Assembly: GCF_024753215.1 (NCBI RefSeq)
Contig: NZ_JANUGV010000001.1
Coordinates: 1,426,001-1,490,000 of the forward strand
Origin: Massilia solisilvae
Lineage (GTDB): Bacteria; Pseudomonadota; Gammaproteobacteria; Burkholderiales; Burkholderiaceae_D
Reading direction: 5' to 3'
DNA: 64,000 bases
Part shown: positions 16,613-26,104 of the stretch, one piece after another
Layout: the number at the start of each line of letters is the position of its first letter
Position numbering within the stretch: the stretch's first letter is position 1
Program-made: the position numbers and the translations under genes
The notes under the pieces: generated by a model
What the model was told of the DNA's origin: nothing
The model's input: the letters and a program-made list of their open reading frames with translations, nothing else
Databases searched by the model: none

Positions 16613-18357
16613 TTATATCTTGCCTCCTGAGCGATGCGGACGATGCTGTATAACGTAGAGGCGACAGCATGAGGATCTTCATAACTTGACTGATGCTCGT
16701 AACCGACCTGACGAAAGACACCCTTGAAAATGCCGCTTTTTAACTGGTAATCAGCGGATTTGATAGGGACCGTTTGATCGCCGGGCGCCGCTGGTGCAAG
16801 AATAGTGGCCTGTATCGGCTGCGGCAGCTCATCGGTGCGCTCGGACAAGATTTTGCTGTCATGCGAAGAGGGAGGCCTCCCACCAATTTCCAGCGTGCCG
16901 TCGCCGGTGTCATTGATGATGCTCCAGTCCTGCCATCCCGCAGGGTCGGTGCAGTTCTCGTTGATACTCCACACAACTTCCCCAAAGCTTCGGTGCTCCC
17001 GATCGGCACCGTAATGCGCGTAACTGTTCGGGTGAAAGGTTTGCGCAATGTCCGCGTGGAAACTCTGTACCTTATCAAGATAGTTGCAGGTTCTTTGAAG
17101 CGTTCCCCCGCCGCGATCTGGAGGTAGTCTAGAAGGATTTATCCATTCTTCTCGGAACAGCGAAAACCATTTCCCCCGCACTTTGTATATTTCGTTGTAC
17201 GGATCACCCTGCTTAGGCAGGGTGTCCAGGTCACGTCCACCGTGAGTTATGCGCAGCCATCCATTTCCATAGGACTCGGTCGGTAACAGCTCAAGTCCGC
17301 CAGGGGCGTTTGCTAAGACGGCGGTGACTTCTCCCCCCGTATTTCCGGCAACCTTTGCCCCGATACTCGCTTTCATCCCGTGAAGGAGGCCAGGATCCTC
17401 GAATCCCGCTCGCATGCGCTTGTAGGCGGCCGGAGCGCCGATTGCAGGCATCACTCCGTGTACCATTCCGAGCACTTTGTCTGGAATGTTGCCGTAGTTC
17501 CGGTGGATGAGCGCCCGTCCCACCAACCCGCCCATTGAATGAGTGACCACGATGACTTTATAGCACTCGTAGCCGGACGCGGCGTAGTCGTTGATGAGCT
17601 GCTTAATCCGCTCCGCAACAACGCTTGCGCTAACGCCGTTGTGCTGCAGCCAATTGTAGCCAAACGCGTGAACTGGAAACCAGAAACGCGTTGCAATCTC
17701 TTTGAGTTCATTTTCAGTTAATGTCTGTTGCTGACGAGATGCGTGAGCTCCCCAGGTTTTCGGGTCGACGCCGATGACATCGTGCCATTCAGCCCGAAGT
17801 TCGCCGTCCGTGAAGGTGTTGTTGAGACGTGACTCGAGATGCTGCAGCAATGCGCCATAGCTCCCGTAGAACACTTCGCCCCAGCCGCGGGCCCGAGCTT
17901 TCTGTACTGCGTTTCGCCCGTTCGGGGCTGTGGCGGGATCGTCGAGCAACAATGGCGAATGGAAGCCTGGGCCGAACGAAACATTGTTGTTGCGCTTATC
18001 TCCACTTATCGCCGAAGGTCCCGACGGATCGTAGATGTCTACTGTTGTTTGAAGCGGATCCAGTCGTAGTTGACGGTCGGCAGGGGTCTCCGTGCTGGCA
18101 CCATGAACGTTCGTCGGTCCTAAGACATCTGGCCGCCACGCGATGTTATTTTTTCGACGTGTCGCGCTTTGACGTTCTGCACTCATGCGCAAATTCGAAC
18201 CCATGATCCCCGGCAGAAAAACCACCGGTAAGACGGCCTTAGGGAGAAATCTGGCGGCCTGGACTTTCATGTCCTGCTGCGGCGTGACAAAGCCTTCGGC
18301 AATGCGCGCGGAGCTGTTAGTTGGATAAATAGGTAGCGGATATGTCGGCGTACTCAT
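16606..18357 (-). CDS. Probable T6SS lipase effector (alpha/beta hydrolase)
   Basis: This 583-residue protein has the lipase start VLPVVFLPGIMGSNLR (residues 43-56, as in LCAT/PGAP1-type hydrolases) and a nucleophile elbow VTHSMGG (Ser274), with Thr replacing the usual first Gly. The C-terminal region has GDQTVPIKSAD and YEHQSSYEDPHA, likely carrying the catalytic Asp and His. It lies between vgrG and a Tli4-like immunity lipoprotein and has no signal peptide, fitting a T6SS-delivered phospholipase that attacks target-cell membranes. The exact Tle class is not assigned. Confidence 0.8.
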   Translation of the reverse strand: MSTPTYPLPIYPTNSSARIAEGFVTPQQDMKVQAARFLPKAVLPVVFLPGIMGSNLRMSAERQSATRRKNNIAWRPDVLGPTNVHGASTETPADRQLRLDPLQTTVDIYDPSGPSAISGDKRNNNVSFGPGFHSPLLLDDPATAPNGRNAVQKARARGWGEVFYGSYGALLQHLESRLNNTFTDGELRAEWHDVIGVDPKTWGAHASRQQQTLTENELKEIATRFWFPVHAFGYNWLQHNGVSASVVAERIKQLINDYAASGYECYKVIVVTHSMGGLVGRALIHRNYGNIPDKVLGMVHGVMPAIGAPAAYKRMRAGFEDPGLLHGMKASIGAKVAGNTGGEVTAVLANAPGGLELLPTESYGNGWLRITHGGRDLDTLPKQGDPYNEIYKVRGKWFSLFREEWINPSRLPPDRGGGTLQRTCNYLDKVQSFHADIAQTFHPNSYAHYGADREHRSFGEVVWSINENCTDPAGWQDWSIINDTGDGTLEIGGRPPSSHDSKILSERTDELPQPIQATILAPAAPGDQTVPIKSADYQLKSGIFKGVFRQVGYEHQSSYEDPHAVASTLYSIVRIAQEARYKC

Positions 18358-18392
18358 TGGGTTGCTTAGGTCTGATTGAGATAGCGTTGTGA

Positions 18393-21143
18393 CTAGTCGT
18401 CGAGTGCCTCGATCCTGTAGCGGCCAAAAGGAATCGTGCTCGTAAAGCGCTCCGTTAGCCCAGAAGCATTCGTGCGGCCCTCGAAAGTACGGCCATCTTC
18501 CGTCGTTACCCGATAGCGCTGGTTCTGCAGTGGTTCGTCCGTTCCCGCGCGTAGAAGAATGGTCTGCTGGTCATGTACCTGGCTGCTCTCTGGCAGCGAT
18601 ACGCCGGACGGCACGCCATTTCCGGGTCCAACATGGGAGAACTTCGCTGACTTGATAACGTGTTCGCCACTGCTTTGCTGCATGATCGCGCCGCCGCCAA
18701 TGTCCACCTGGGCGCCCTTGGCAACGAATCGCACCTTCGGAGCCTGCAGCACAATTTCGTCGTTGGCGGTCAGCACGATCTTTTTCGCGGATGTCAGCTC
18801 GATATCGTCGCTATGCGCCTGCATCTCCACTTTCCCGCTGGCCGCGACGAGCTTGATGCCGAGCCGGTGCGCAAACAGGCTGATGCTTTCGCCCGCGCGC
18901 GCAAGCAGTCGTCTGCCAACCGACAGCTGCGTATTGCCAATGCTGACCACATCGACATGGGTTTGCGCCCCGATCGCGACATTGTCCTGGCTGGCGATTG
19001 CGGCCCCGGCAGGCGCGGACAGTGCAACAACGGGTTGGCCGCCAATGCCTCCGTCGCCGCTTTTGGTATTGCTGCCGGCTTCCCACCGCTTCAGGTAACC
19101 GATCAATCGCTTCAGTTCCTTGTCGTCGGTTTCGTCGGCGTAATGGGTCGCCGCCAGTTGGGCCAACTGTTGCTGCACACCTTGCAGCGCTTCGACCAAG
19201 CCGAGTAGCTCGGCGCGATCGAGTTGTTTGCCACTGGCGCCTTCGCGGGCAGCGGCGCTGATGAGAACTCCCTGCGCGCCTCGTACCGCAACAGCGTGGT
19301 CGCTGCGTAGTTCGGCCCCTTCGCCACGGGGCTCGCCCTGGCCGTCGCGCCGGGGGTGGGTGAGCCAGCCGAGATTCAGTTCACTATGGCCGTGCTCCGA
19401 ACACAGCTGCGCGTTGATCTGCCCCGGCGTGTCGTCCAGCCGAAGCTGGTTGTAGCGGGTACCTTGTATTTCCTTGCTTTTGATGCCAGCGAGGTATTTG
19501 TTTCCAGGCAGCGTTCCGATGTGGCTGAACGAAGGCGGGCGAGCGGTGCCGCCATAGACCCCTGCCACGATGATTGGTTTGTCCGGATCGCCGCCCAGGA
19601 AATCGACAATGACTTCATCGCCTACGCGGGGCAGGGTAATCGCACCCCACTGACTGCTGGCCCAGTTACTGGCGACACGCACCCAGGCGGAGTCGCGGTC
19701 GCTGTCGCTGGCCCCCGCTCCCTGCGCGTGGCTGTGATCTTCCGGCCGGGTGCCGAGAAAGCGCACCTTGATGCGGCCATATTCGTCGCAATGCACTTCT
19801 TCGCCAGCCGGTCCGACCACGATCGCGCTTTGCAGCTGCGGGCGCGGCAAGTCAACGCGGGGATCGAACGCCGGAACGATCGGGATGCCGCGACGAACGC
19901 ACGCAAAACGGTTGGTGTAGCGCATGCCGCGCTCCTCGCTTGCCAGCTGCAGCTCGTTACCGGAACGCTTGTCATCCCATCTGTTCAGTGCAAACAGCCG
20001 CTTGATCTTGTCATCAACGGCTTTGGGCAGGTTGTTTTCCGCATCCACCTCCAGCCGCGTGACGACAAATTGGCGTTCGTCCTCGGGATGGGTATCGATC
20101 TCGTGGTGCCCGGAGAGGGCTATCCACTGTCCAACGCACAACGCGCGCACGCTGCCTTCGCCGTAAAAGCACTTGGATTCGTACTCATAACGCTGCATGC
20201 GCAATTCGCCCAGTTCCCGGTAATCGTCGCCGTTATCGCCAGCGTGGGGGCCGTCCACCAGATAGTCATCGAGACTGAACGCGAACTGGTTGCCGGTCGT
20301 CCCCTGGTCAACAAGAGCGGACGCTTGGCTAGACATGGGCCGGGCATGCATGTAATCCCAGCTTTGGCGGTTCACGCTGCCGGGTTTCAGCGTACGTACC
20401 GGACTCCACTTGGTGATGGTGTCTTGTTGCTCGGTGCCGTCATCGCGGTGATAGCGCACAGTGCCGGCGGCATTTTTCGGCAACCTGGATGCATCGTCGA
20501 ACAGCACCAGTGCATGGCCATGTATGTCTTTGCTTTGTGACTGGCTGGCTTGCCCGGGCCGAATGAACCACGCGATACCCCGCCGTTTCCATAAACGGCA
20601 GAGAAAGGCGGCATCGGACTCATTGTGCTGCAGCGTAAAGCCGCGGGCTGGATACGTGCCAGTGACCAAAGACCAATCCACTTCGAAGGATCTGGCCAGC
20701 ACAGGATTTTTTTGGCGCCACTCGTTCAGGATGACCTCGGCGATGTCGAGCTCATTTTGATTGCGGAAGACGCGGGTATTGGTGCGCAGTTCCATCAGCG
20801 CCAACGCATCGCGTACCACCAGCTCGTAGGTCGCAAGGCCCCCATCGCTTTGGCCGGCCGCGGCCTGCGCCACAATGCCACAAACCGCGCGAAGTTCGCC
20901 GCGATCCGTCACAAACTGGAGTTCAACAGGCAGGGCGATGAAGTCCTTCAGCGGGAGATCGGCGCGCGGCGACACGCACAGGAGCCGGTATTCCAGTCCG
21001 CCGCACAGCCTTTCGTTCCCGGTCACGCGTTTCACCAGCAAGACGTCGTCGAGCGCTTGCCGCTCTTGCGACATGCGCAAACGAATTGGCCGATTCGCTT
21101 CGGTAAAAATCCCGTACACCTCGTTCAGCGCTCTGAGGTCCAT
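18393..21143 (-). CDS. vgrG: Type VI secretion spike protein VgrG with C-terminal transthyretin-like tail
   Basis: The ATG at 21143 sits eight bases after GAGGGG; a TTG 15 bases upstream would overlap that site. The 916-residue product has gp27-like and gp5 OB domains (HCDEYGRIKVRFLG, GAITLPRVGDEVIVDFLGGD), then the repetitive needle (DUF2345 region, to about residue 850). A final 60 residues (ILLRAGTDEPLQNQRYRV, GRTFEGRTNASG) look like a transthyretin-type beta-sandwich. Such tails dock effectors or PAAR proteins, fitting the lipase and PAAR genes downstream. It lies 19 bases after tssK. Confidence 0.93.
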   Translation of the reverse strand: MDLRALNEVYGIFTEANRPIRLRMSQERQALDDVLLVKRVTGNERLCGGLEYRLLCVSPRADLPLKDFIALPVELQFVTDRGELRAVCGIVAQAAAGQSDGGLATYELVVRDALALMELRTNTRVFRNQNELDIAEVILNEWRQKNPVLARSFEVDWSLVTGTYPARGFTLQHNESDAAFLCRLWKRRGIAWFIRPGQASQSQSKDIHGHALVLFDDASRLPKNAAGTVRYHRDDGTEQQDTITKWSPVRTLKPGSVNRQSWDYMHARPMSSQASALVDQGTTGNQFAFSLDDYLVDGPHAGDNGDDYRELGELRMQRYEYESKCFYGEGSVRALCVGQWIALSGHHEIDTHPEDERQFVVTRLEVDAENNLPKAVDDKIKRLFALNRWDDKRSGNELQLASEERGMRYTNRFACVRRGIPIVPAFDPRVDLPRPQLQSAIVVGPAGEEVHCDEYGRIKVRFLGTRPEDHSHAQGAGASDSDRDSAWVRVASNWASSQWGAITLPRVGDEVIVDFLGGDPDKPIIVAGVYGGTARPPSFSHIGTLPGNKYLAGIKSKEIQGTRYNQLRLDDTPGQINAQLCSEHGHSELNLGWLTHPRRDGQGEPRGEGAELRSDHAVAVRGAQGVLISAAAREGASGKQLDRAELLGLVEALQGVQQQLAQLAATHYADETDDKELKRLIGYLKRWEAGSNTKSGDGGIGGQPVVALSAPAGAAIASQDNVAIGAQTHVDVVSIGNTQLSVGRRLLARAGESISLFAHRLGIKLVAASGKVEMQAHSDDIELTSAKKIVLTANDEIVLQAPKVRFVAKGAQVDIGGGAIMQQSSGEHVIKSAKFSHVGPGNGVPSGVSLPESSQVHDQQTILLRAGTDEPLQNQRYRVTTEDGRTFEGRTNASGLTERFTSTIPFGRYRIEALDD

Positions 21144-21162
21144 CCAGATTCCCCTCAACAGA

Positions 21163-22503
21163 TTAAGAAAGGACAGCCAGCAGTTCCAGCTTCAGTTCCT
21201 TGATCCCGGACGGCACATAAATCGAGATCGACTGCGCCTGCAGCATGCGCTCGTACATCGGGCCTTTGGTGTCGAGCAGGAAGTAGCTGGTATCTGGCCG
21301 AACGGGGACTGCGGCGGGCAACTGCGGCGCATATTGCAGCCGCACGCCGGGCAGGGCGGAGAGTACGCATTTTTCGACGTCATCCGGTGCACCCACCTTG
21401 AACCGGCGCGGCACCGCCTCCACCAGTTCCAGTGCCGGCATGTCGGCCGACACGGCAATGTAGAACGCTGTCTTTTCGTCGATCTTTCCCGAGTCGAGCT
21501 TGCCCAAGTGGTAGGATGGCCGCGCCTCGGCCAGCACGATCGCGAAGTATTTCGACGAGATCACCGTGTCCAGCAGTTCGCGGATGATCAGGTGCAGCTT
21601 GGCGAACGATGCGCCAGCATCGGCGTGCTGGTAGGCCGGCAGATCGGATAGCTGCCAACTCTTCGAGAACGTCATCAGCTCGCCGGCAATGCCAAGCAGC
21701 TGCTCAAACAGCCGCTCAGGATGCATCGCCGGGTGGTTGACGTAATGCGTCAGTCGGGCACAGGCGGCGCTCGCCGTATGCAGCAGCCAGAACGAGGACA
21801 TGTCGCCCGAACGGAATTCGATGACGTTGCGGCTGGGCTCGCGCTGGTGCCCGTACAGCGCGCTGACCTTGGCCTGCAGCGCGTCGAGCAGGCGGCGCAG
21901 CTGCAGGAACAGCGGTTGGGCCGCACCAATGGACACGCACGGTGGCACGAAGGCGTCGTCGAGCTCGAACCCGCCGGACGCAGCGCGCCGCAGCCGGAGC
22001 AACGGAAAGCAAGTGTAGGAATCGCGCGGTTCGAATTCGGATACCAGCCGTATGGCACGCTTGAGGTAAGCCAGGTGGATGGAAGCGGCTTGCGTGTACA
22101 GGTCCGGCGTTTCCTCGCTTGCCTGCACAAAGCGCATCGCGTTCGATGGTTGCCCCGGCTGGGCGAAATTTCCGCTGAACGGCTTCAGCCCGGGCAGGGC
22201 GGCATAGAAGGTGACAGTTTGATGTTGCGGCGGCAGCAGTGCGAGGTCCACCGCCTCGGGCAGGTCGTCCGCCTCGGGTGCTTCGACCAGCTCGCCGTCC
22301 TGGAAGCGCAACGACAGCTGGAGCACGCGGAGCACGTTGCTGGCAAGCGCATCGCGATCCACCTTCAAGTGCTCGACGCCCCAAGCATATGGATTGACCG
22401 TGCTGATGCTCTTGTGCAGGCGGTGCTCGTGATAGCGGTCCTGGCGCTGGAAGTGCTGGGGCCGCAACAACAGGCCCTCGCCCCAGAGTACTTTGCAGGT
22501 CAT
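21163..22503 (-). CDS. tssK: Type VI secretion baseplate protein TssK
   Basis: The 446-residue protein begins VLWGEGLLLRPQHFQRQDRY, the signature N-terminus of TssK, which links the baseplate wedges to the membrane complex. Length equals that of typical TssK. It heads the minus-strand run tssK-vgrG-lipase-tli4-PAAR and is divergent from tssE-tssF-tssG across a 203-base intergenic region. Its usual partners TssJ, TssL and TssM are not in the window. Confidence 0.95.
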   Translation of the reverse strand: MTCKVLWGEGLLLRPQHFQRQDRYHEHRLHKSISTVNPYAWGVEHLKVDRDALASNVLRVLQLSLRFQDGELVEAPEADDLPEAVDLALLPPQHQTVTFYAALPGLKPFSGNFAQPGQPSNAMRFVQASEETPDLYTQAASIHLAYLKRAIRLVSEFEPRDSYTCFPLLRLRRAASGGFELDDAFVPPCVSIGAAQPLFLQLRRLLDALQAKVSALYGHQREPSRNVIEFRSGDMSSFWLLHTASAACARLTHYVNHPAMHPERLFEQLLGIAGELMTFSKSWQLSDLPAYQHADAGASFAKLHLIIRELLDTVISSKYFAIVLAEARPSYHLGKLDSGKIDEKTAFYIAVSADMPALELVEAVPRRFKVGAPDDVEKCVLSALPGVRLQYAPQLPAAVPVRPDTSYFLLDTKGPMYERMLQAQSISIYVPSGIKELKLELLAVLS

Positions 22504-22706
22504 TTCGCCGGCCCTCCTGTCTTGTTTTAACTAGTTGTTGATCGAGCGTCAGATTCGAACCATAACGTTTCCACCGTGCCTTTTGCACACCAACAATGGC
22601 CATTGTTGCGGTCGGTCAAAGTGAGTGTGCACCCCGGCTGGACTGCCTGTTTTTTTTCCTACGGCTGTGCAAAGATGCGAGCTTGAGTCCGCGACGAGAG
22701 GTGCCG
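22504..22706. promoter_or_regulatory. Divergent intergenic region between tssK and tssEFG
   Basis: These 203 bases separate two divergent T6SS transcription units and must hold both promoters. I see no clear sigma-70 hexamer pair and no convincing sigma-54 GG-N10-GC box. The AT-rich stretch around 22525-22560 on the tssK side is the most promoter-like. Confidence 0.4.
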
Positions 22707-23198
22707 ATGAAGGGGTACACGCCTGGATTGTTCGACCGCCTGCTGGGAGTGCCGGTCCGTGGCGCCGGCGGCGCCAGCGTGTCGCGCCTGTCAGCCGAAG
22801 ACCTGAAGGAAACCGTCGCGCGCGATCTCGAGGCCTTGCTGAACACGCGCTCGGCACTGCCGGAAGAGTTGCTCAAAGGCTACCCGGAGTGCAGCGATTC
22901 GATCATCACGTATGGCCTGACGGATTTCGCCGATCGTTCCTTGTCGAGCCCGTCTGATCGTGCCTACATCTGCAGCTGCATCGAGCAGGCCATCGCCCGT
23001 CACGAGCCGCGGCTACGCAAGGTCCGAGCCTTGCTCGAAGTGCGCGAGGAGTCGGTGAACAGGCTCACCTTTTCCATCTCCGCCATGCTGGTGGCCAGGG
23101 CGTCGGAAGAGCCAGTCCAGTTCGACGCCGTGCTGCACCCGTCGACCCTGCATTACAGCATCACCAGGGCGGCCCGCGTGGCCGCAGAGGGAGCCTGA
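22707..23198 (+). CDS. tssE: Type VI secretion baseplate protein TssE (gp25-like)
   Basis: The ATG at 22707 follows GAGAGGTG; the upstream frame lacks a start signal. The 163-residue product has GLFDRL near the N-terminus and the gp25 region (SDSIITYGLTDFADRSLSS, then CIEQAIARHEPRL). TssE joins TssF and TssG in the baseplate wedge and starts sheath polymerisation. Its stop is two bases before the GTG of tssF. Confidence 0.92.
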   Translation: MKGYTPGLFDRLLGVPVRGAGGASVSRLSAEDLKETVARDLEALLNTRSALPEELLKGYPECSDSIITYGLTDFADRSLSSPSDRAYICSCIEQAIARHEPRLRKVRALLEVREESVNRLTFSISAMLVARASEEPVQFDAVLHPSTLHYSITRAARVAAEGA

Positions 23199-23200
23199 GC

Positions 23201-25036
23201 GTGGAGCAACTGCTACCGTACTACGAGCGGGAACTGGGCTACCTGCGCCACGATCTGCGCGAGTTTGCGGAACGCTATCCCAAGATCGCGGGGCGCCTCC
23301 TGATCAGTGGCGAGGTCTGCGAAGACCCGCATATCGAACGCATGATCGAGTCGTTCGGGCTGCTCAACGCGCGCATCGCAAAGCGGCTCGACGACGATTA
23401 TCCCGAATTCACCGAGGCGCTGTTCGAGGTGCTCTATCCGCACTACCTGAGGCCGTTCCCCTCGTGCTCGATCGCGCGCATGGAGCGCGATCCGGCCAGC
23501 AAGCAGGCGACGGCCGGCGTCATTCCACGCGGCACACAACTGAATACGCTGGCGGTCCGTGGCACGGCCTGCATCTTCCGCACCGTGTATCCGGTCACGG
23601 TGGCGCCGCTCGCACTGACCGATGCATCATTCGCGCCGATCATCGACACGCCCGAAGCGATCCAGGCGCCGGCCGGGGCAACTTCGAGCGTGAGCCTGAC
23701 CATCGCGTGCACTGAACAGCTCACCCTGTCACAACTGGGCATGCCGCGGGTCCGGGTGTTCATCGACGGCGAGCCCTCGTTCTGCGCGGCCTTGCGCGAC
23801 GCGCTCTTCATGCGTGCCGTGGCGGCTTACGCCGAGGCCGACGGTTGCGGACGCTGGGTACAATTGTCCGCAATCCCGGTGCGGGGCGCGGGCTTTGACG
23901 ACGATGAGTCGCTGATCGACTTTCCCGCGCGTTCGCACGCCGCGTATCGGCTGCTGGCCGAGTATTTCTGCTTTCCCGAAAAGTTCAATTTTTTCGACAT
24001 CGACCTGGCCGCGCTCACCGCGACGATGCCACCTGGCGCTCGCAGGATGACCCTGCACCTGGCGCTCTCGGGCATGCGCGCCGATTCGAACACCGCCCGT
24101 ATCTTGGGCTCACTCTCGAGCAACAACCTCCTGCTGAACTGCACGCCTGTGGTGAACCTGTTCCGGCGGTGTGGCGAGCCTATCCGGCTGACGCACGCCA
24201 CCGCGAGCTATCCGGTGCTGGGCGACGCGCGCCGCGCCTTTGCCTTCGAGGTCTATTCGATCGATTCCGTGAACCTGGTGCGCCAGACGCTGCAAGGCGA
24301 AACGGTGGTGCAGTTCTCGCCGTTTTATTCACTCAAGCACGGGCAAACGCCGGAACAACATGGGCATTACTGGGCGATGCGGCGCGACGATGTGATGGCC
24401 GAGAAAAGTCCGGGTCACGAAACACAGATCTCGATCGTCGATATCGACTTCGATCCTGCCGAAGTGGAAACGCAAACCCTCAACGTCGAGCTTACCTGCA
24501 CCAATCGCGACCTGCCGACAGCGCTTGCGTACGGCCAGCCTGGCGGGGACCTGTTCCTCGACGGATTCGGCCTCAAGCGTATCAGCTTCCTGCGCAAGCC
24601 CACCGCTTCCTGCCGCTTCGAGCGCGGCCGCGGTGCGCACTGGCGCCTGATCTCGCACCTGGCGTTGAACCACCTGTCGCTCAGCGACGGTGGGGCGGAC
24701 GCCTTGCGCGAGATGCTGTCGATGTATGACCTGCCCCGTTCTCCGTGGTCGCAGCGCCAGATCGGGGGCATCGTGGCCGTGTCGCAGCAGCCTGTTACGG
24801 CCTGGTTGCCCGGAAACCCGTTTGCCTGCCTGGTGCGCGGAGTGCAAGTGCGCCTGACGATCGAGGAGGAGGCGTTTGTCGGCAGCGGCATCTACGCTTT
24901 TGCCCAGGTGATCGAGCGCTTTCTGGCGCTGTATGTGCACGCCAACAGCTTTACCCAACTGATCCTCGTATCCGCCAAAAGCGGGGAAGAATTATTGAAA
25001 TGTGCGCCACGCAGCGGCGATTTGAACCTGCTGTAA
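23201..25036 (+). CDS. tssF: Type VI secretion baseplate protein TssF
   Basis: A GTG at 23201 starts the typical TssF N-terminus EQLLPYYERELGYLRH...FAERYPKIAGRL. The 611-residue length is normal, and the YPEFTEALFEVLYPHYLRPFPS block is characteristic. TssF forms the wedge core with TssG in a 2:1 ratio. It is two bases after tssE and overlaps tssG by 37 bases, so the three are one operon. Confidence 0.95.
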   Translation: MEQLLPYYERELGYLRHDLREFAERYPKIAGRLLISGEVCEDPHIERMIESFGLLNARIAKRLDDDYPEFTEALFEVLYPHYLRPFPSCSIARMERDPASKQATAGVIPRGTQLNTLAVRGTACIFRTVYPVTVAPLALTDASFAPIIDTPEAIQAPAGATSSVSLTIACTEQLTLSQLGMPRVRVFIDGEPSFCAALRDALFMRAVAAYAEADGCGRWVQLSAIPVRGAGFDDDESLIDFPARSHAAYRLLAEYFCFPEKFNFFDIDLAALTATMPPGARRMTLHLALSGMRADSNTARILGSLSSNNLLLNCTPVVNLFRRCGEPIRLTHATASYPVLGDARRAFAFEVYSIDSVNLVRQTLQGETVVQFSPFYSLKHGQTPEQHGHYWAMRRDDVMAEKSPGHETQISIVDIDFDPAEVETQTLNVELTCTNRDLPTALAYGQPGGDLFLDGFGLKRISFLRKPTASCRFERGRGAHWRLISHLALNHLSLSDGGADALREMLSMYDLPRSPWSQRQIGGIVAVSQQPVTAWLPGNPFACLVRGVQVRLTIEEEAFVGSGIYAFAQVIERFLALYVHANSFTQLILVSAKSGEELLKCAPRSGDLNLL

Positions 25037-26082
25037 TCGAACGGCTGTTCACCGAGCCGTACCGCTTCGACTATTTCCAGGCGGTGCGCCTGCTCGAGTT
25101 GTGGCTGCGACGCCGCGGCTTGCCCGACCGTGACCTGGTGCCGCGCTTTTTGCGCTTCAAGAACTCAACCTCCCTCAGTTTTCCGGCCAGCCAGCTCGAG
25201 GCGATCGAGACCGAGCCGCGCGGCCTGGGGCGCGGCCCTGGCTCGCTGGACGCGGCCGTGCGGGCGCGCACGCTGCGGTACGTGCGCATCACGCCCGCCT
25301 TCATGGGATTGTTGAGCGGGAATGGCGCCTTACCGGTCCATTACACCGAGCGCATCGCCGAGCACGAGGTGTACCAGCGCGAAGACGGGCCGCGCGTCTT
25401 TTTGGATGTGTTTTCGAACCGGTCGCTGGCGATGTTTTACGAGGCTTGGCGCAAGTACCGGCTCCCGTTCAAGTACCAGCTGACGGGGAAGGACGAGTTC
25501 CTGCCATTGCTGCTTGCGCTGGCCGGGCTGGGCCATGAGGCGCTGCGCAAGCGCCTTGCCGGGCCCGAGGATGGCACGGTGCGCGACGAAACGCTCGCCT
25601 GCTTTGCCGCGGCCATCCGACACCGGCCCACGTCGGCATCGCAATTGGCTCGCGTGCTGTCCGAGTACTTTGGCAAGCCGGTGCAGGCCGAGCAGTTTAT
25701 CGGCAGTTGGTACGAGGTGCCACTGGCGCAGCAGACCGTGCTCGGCAGCATGGATGCGGTGCTCGGCGCGGGCGCGATGGCGGGCGCGCGCGTCTGGCAG
25801 CGCCATTTGCGCCTGCGCCTGGTGGTTGGCCCGCTCGACGCCGCCGGCTTCAGCGCGTTTCTTCCCGGCGGGCAGGCCGCGCGCGCGCTGCGTAGCCTGC
25901 TCGCGTTGTTCACCGGCGTCTCGCTCGAATACGAGATCGAGCTGGTGTTGCGCGCTCCAGATGTTCGGCCCGTGTCGCTCGCCGATGGCAGCCTGGGGCG
26001 TCTCGGCTGGGATGCGTTCATGGTGTCCGGCCCACAGGTTGGCGACCGTAACGACGTCAGCTATCTGATGCACGCCGTGTAG
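25000..26082 (+). CDS. tssG: Type VI secretion baseplate protein TssG
   Basis: The ATG at 25000 is preceded by GGGGAAGA and lies inside the end of tssF. The 360-residue product has the TssG opening IERLFTEPYRFDYFQAVRLLE and RFLRFKNSTSLSFPASQ, then TPAFMGLLSGNGALPVHYTE and the conserved FLDVFSNRSLAMFYEAWRKY. It completes the E-F-G wedge set. The T6SS genes end here; the next gene is an unrelated flavoprotein on the other strand. Confidence 0.94.
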   Translation: MCATQRRFEPAVIERLFTEPYRFDYFQAVRLLELWLRRRGLPDRDLVPRFLRFKNSTSLSFPASQLEAIETEPRGLGRGPGSLDAAVRARTLRYVRITPAFMGLLSGNGALPVHYTERIAEHEVYQREDGPRVFLDVFSNRSLAMFYEAWRKYRLPFKYQLTGKDEFLPLLLALAGLGHEALRKRLAGPEDGTVRDETLACFAAAIRHRPTSASQLARVLSEYFGKPVQAEQFIGSWYEVPLAQQTVLGSMDAVLGAGAMAGARVWQRHLRLRLVVGPLDAAGFSAFLPGGQAARALRSLLALFTGVSLEYEIELVLRAPDVRPVSLADGSLGRLGWDAFMVSGPQVGDRNDVSYLMHAV

Positions 26083-26104
26083 ACGGGCCGTAGCGGCAAC
26101 AGCG

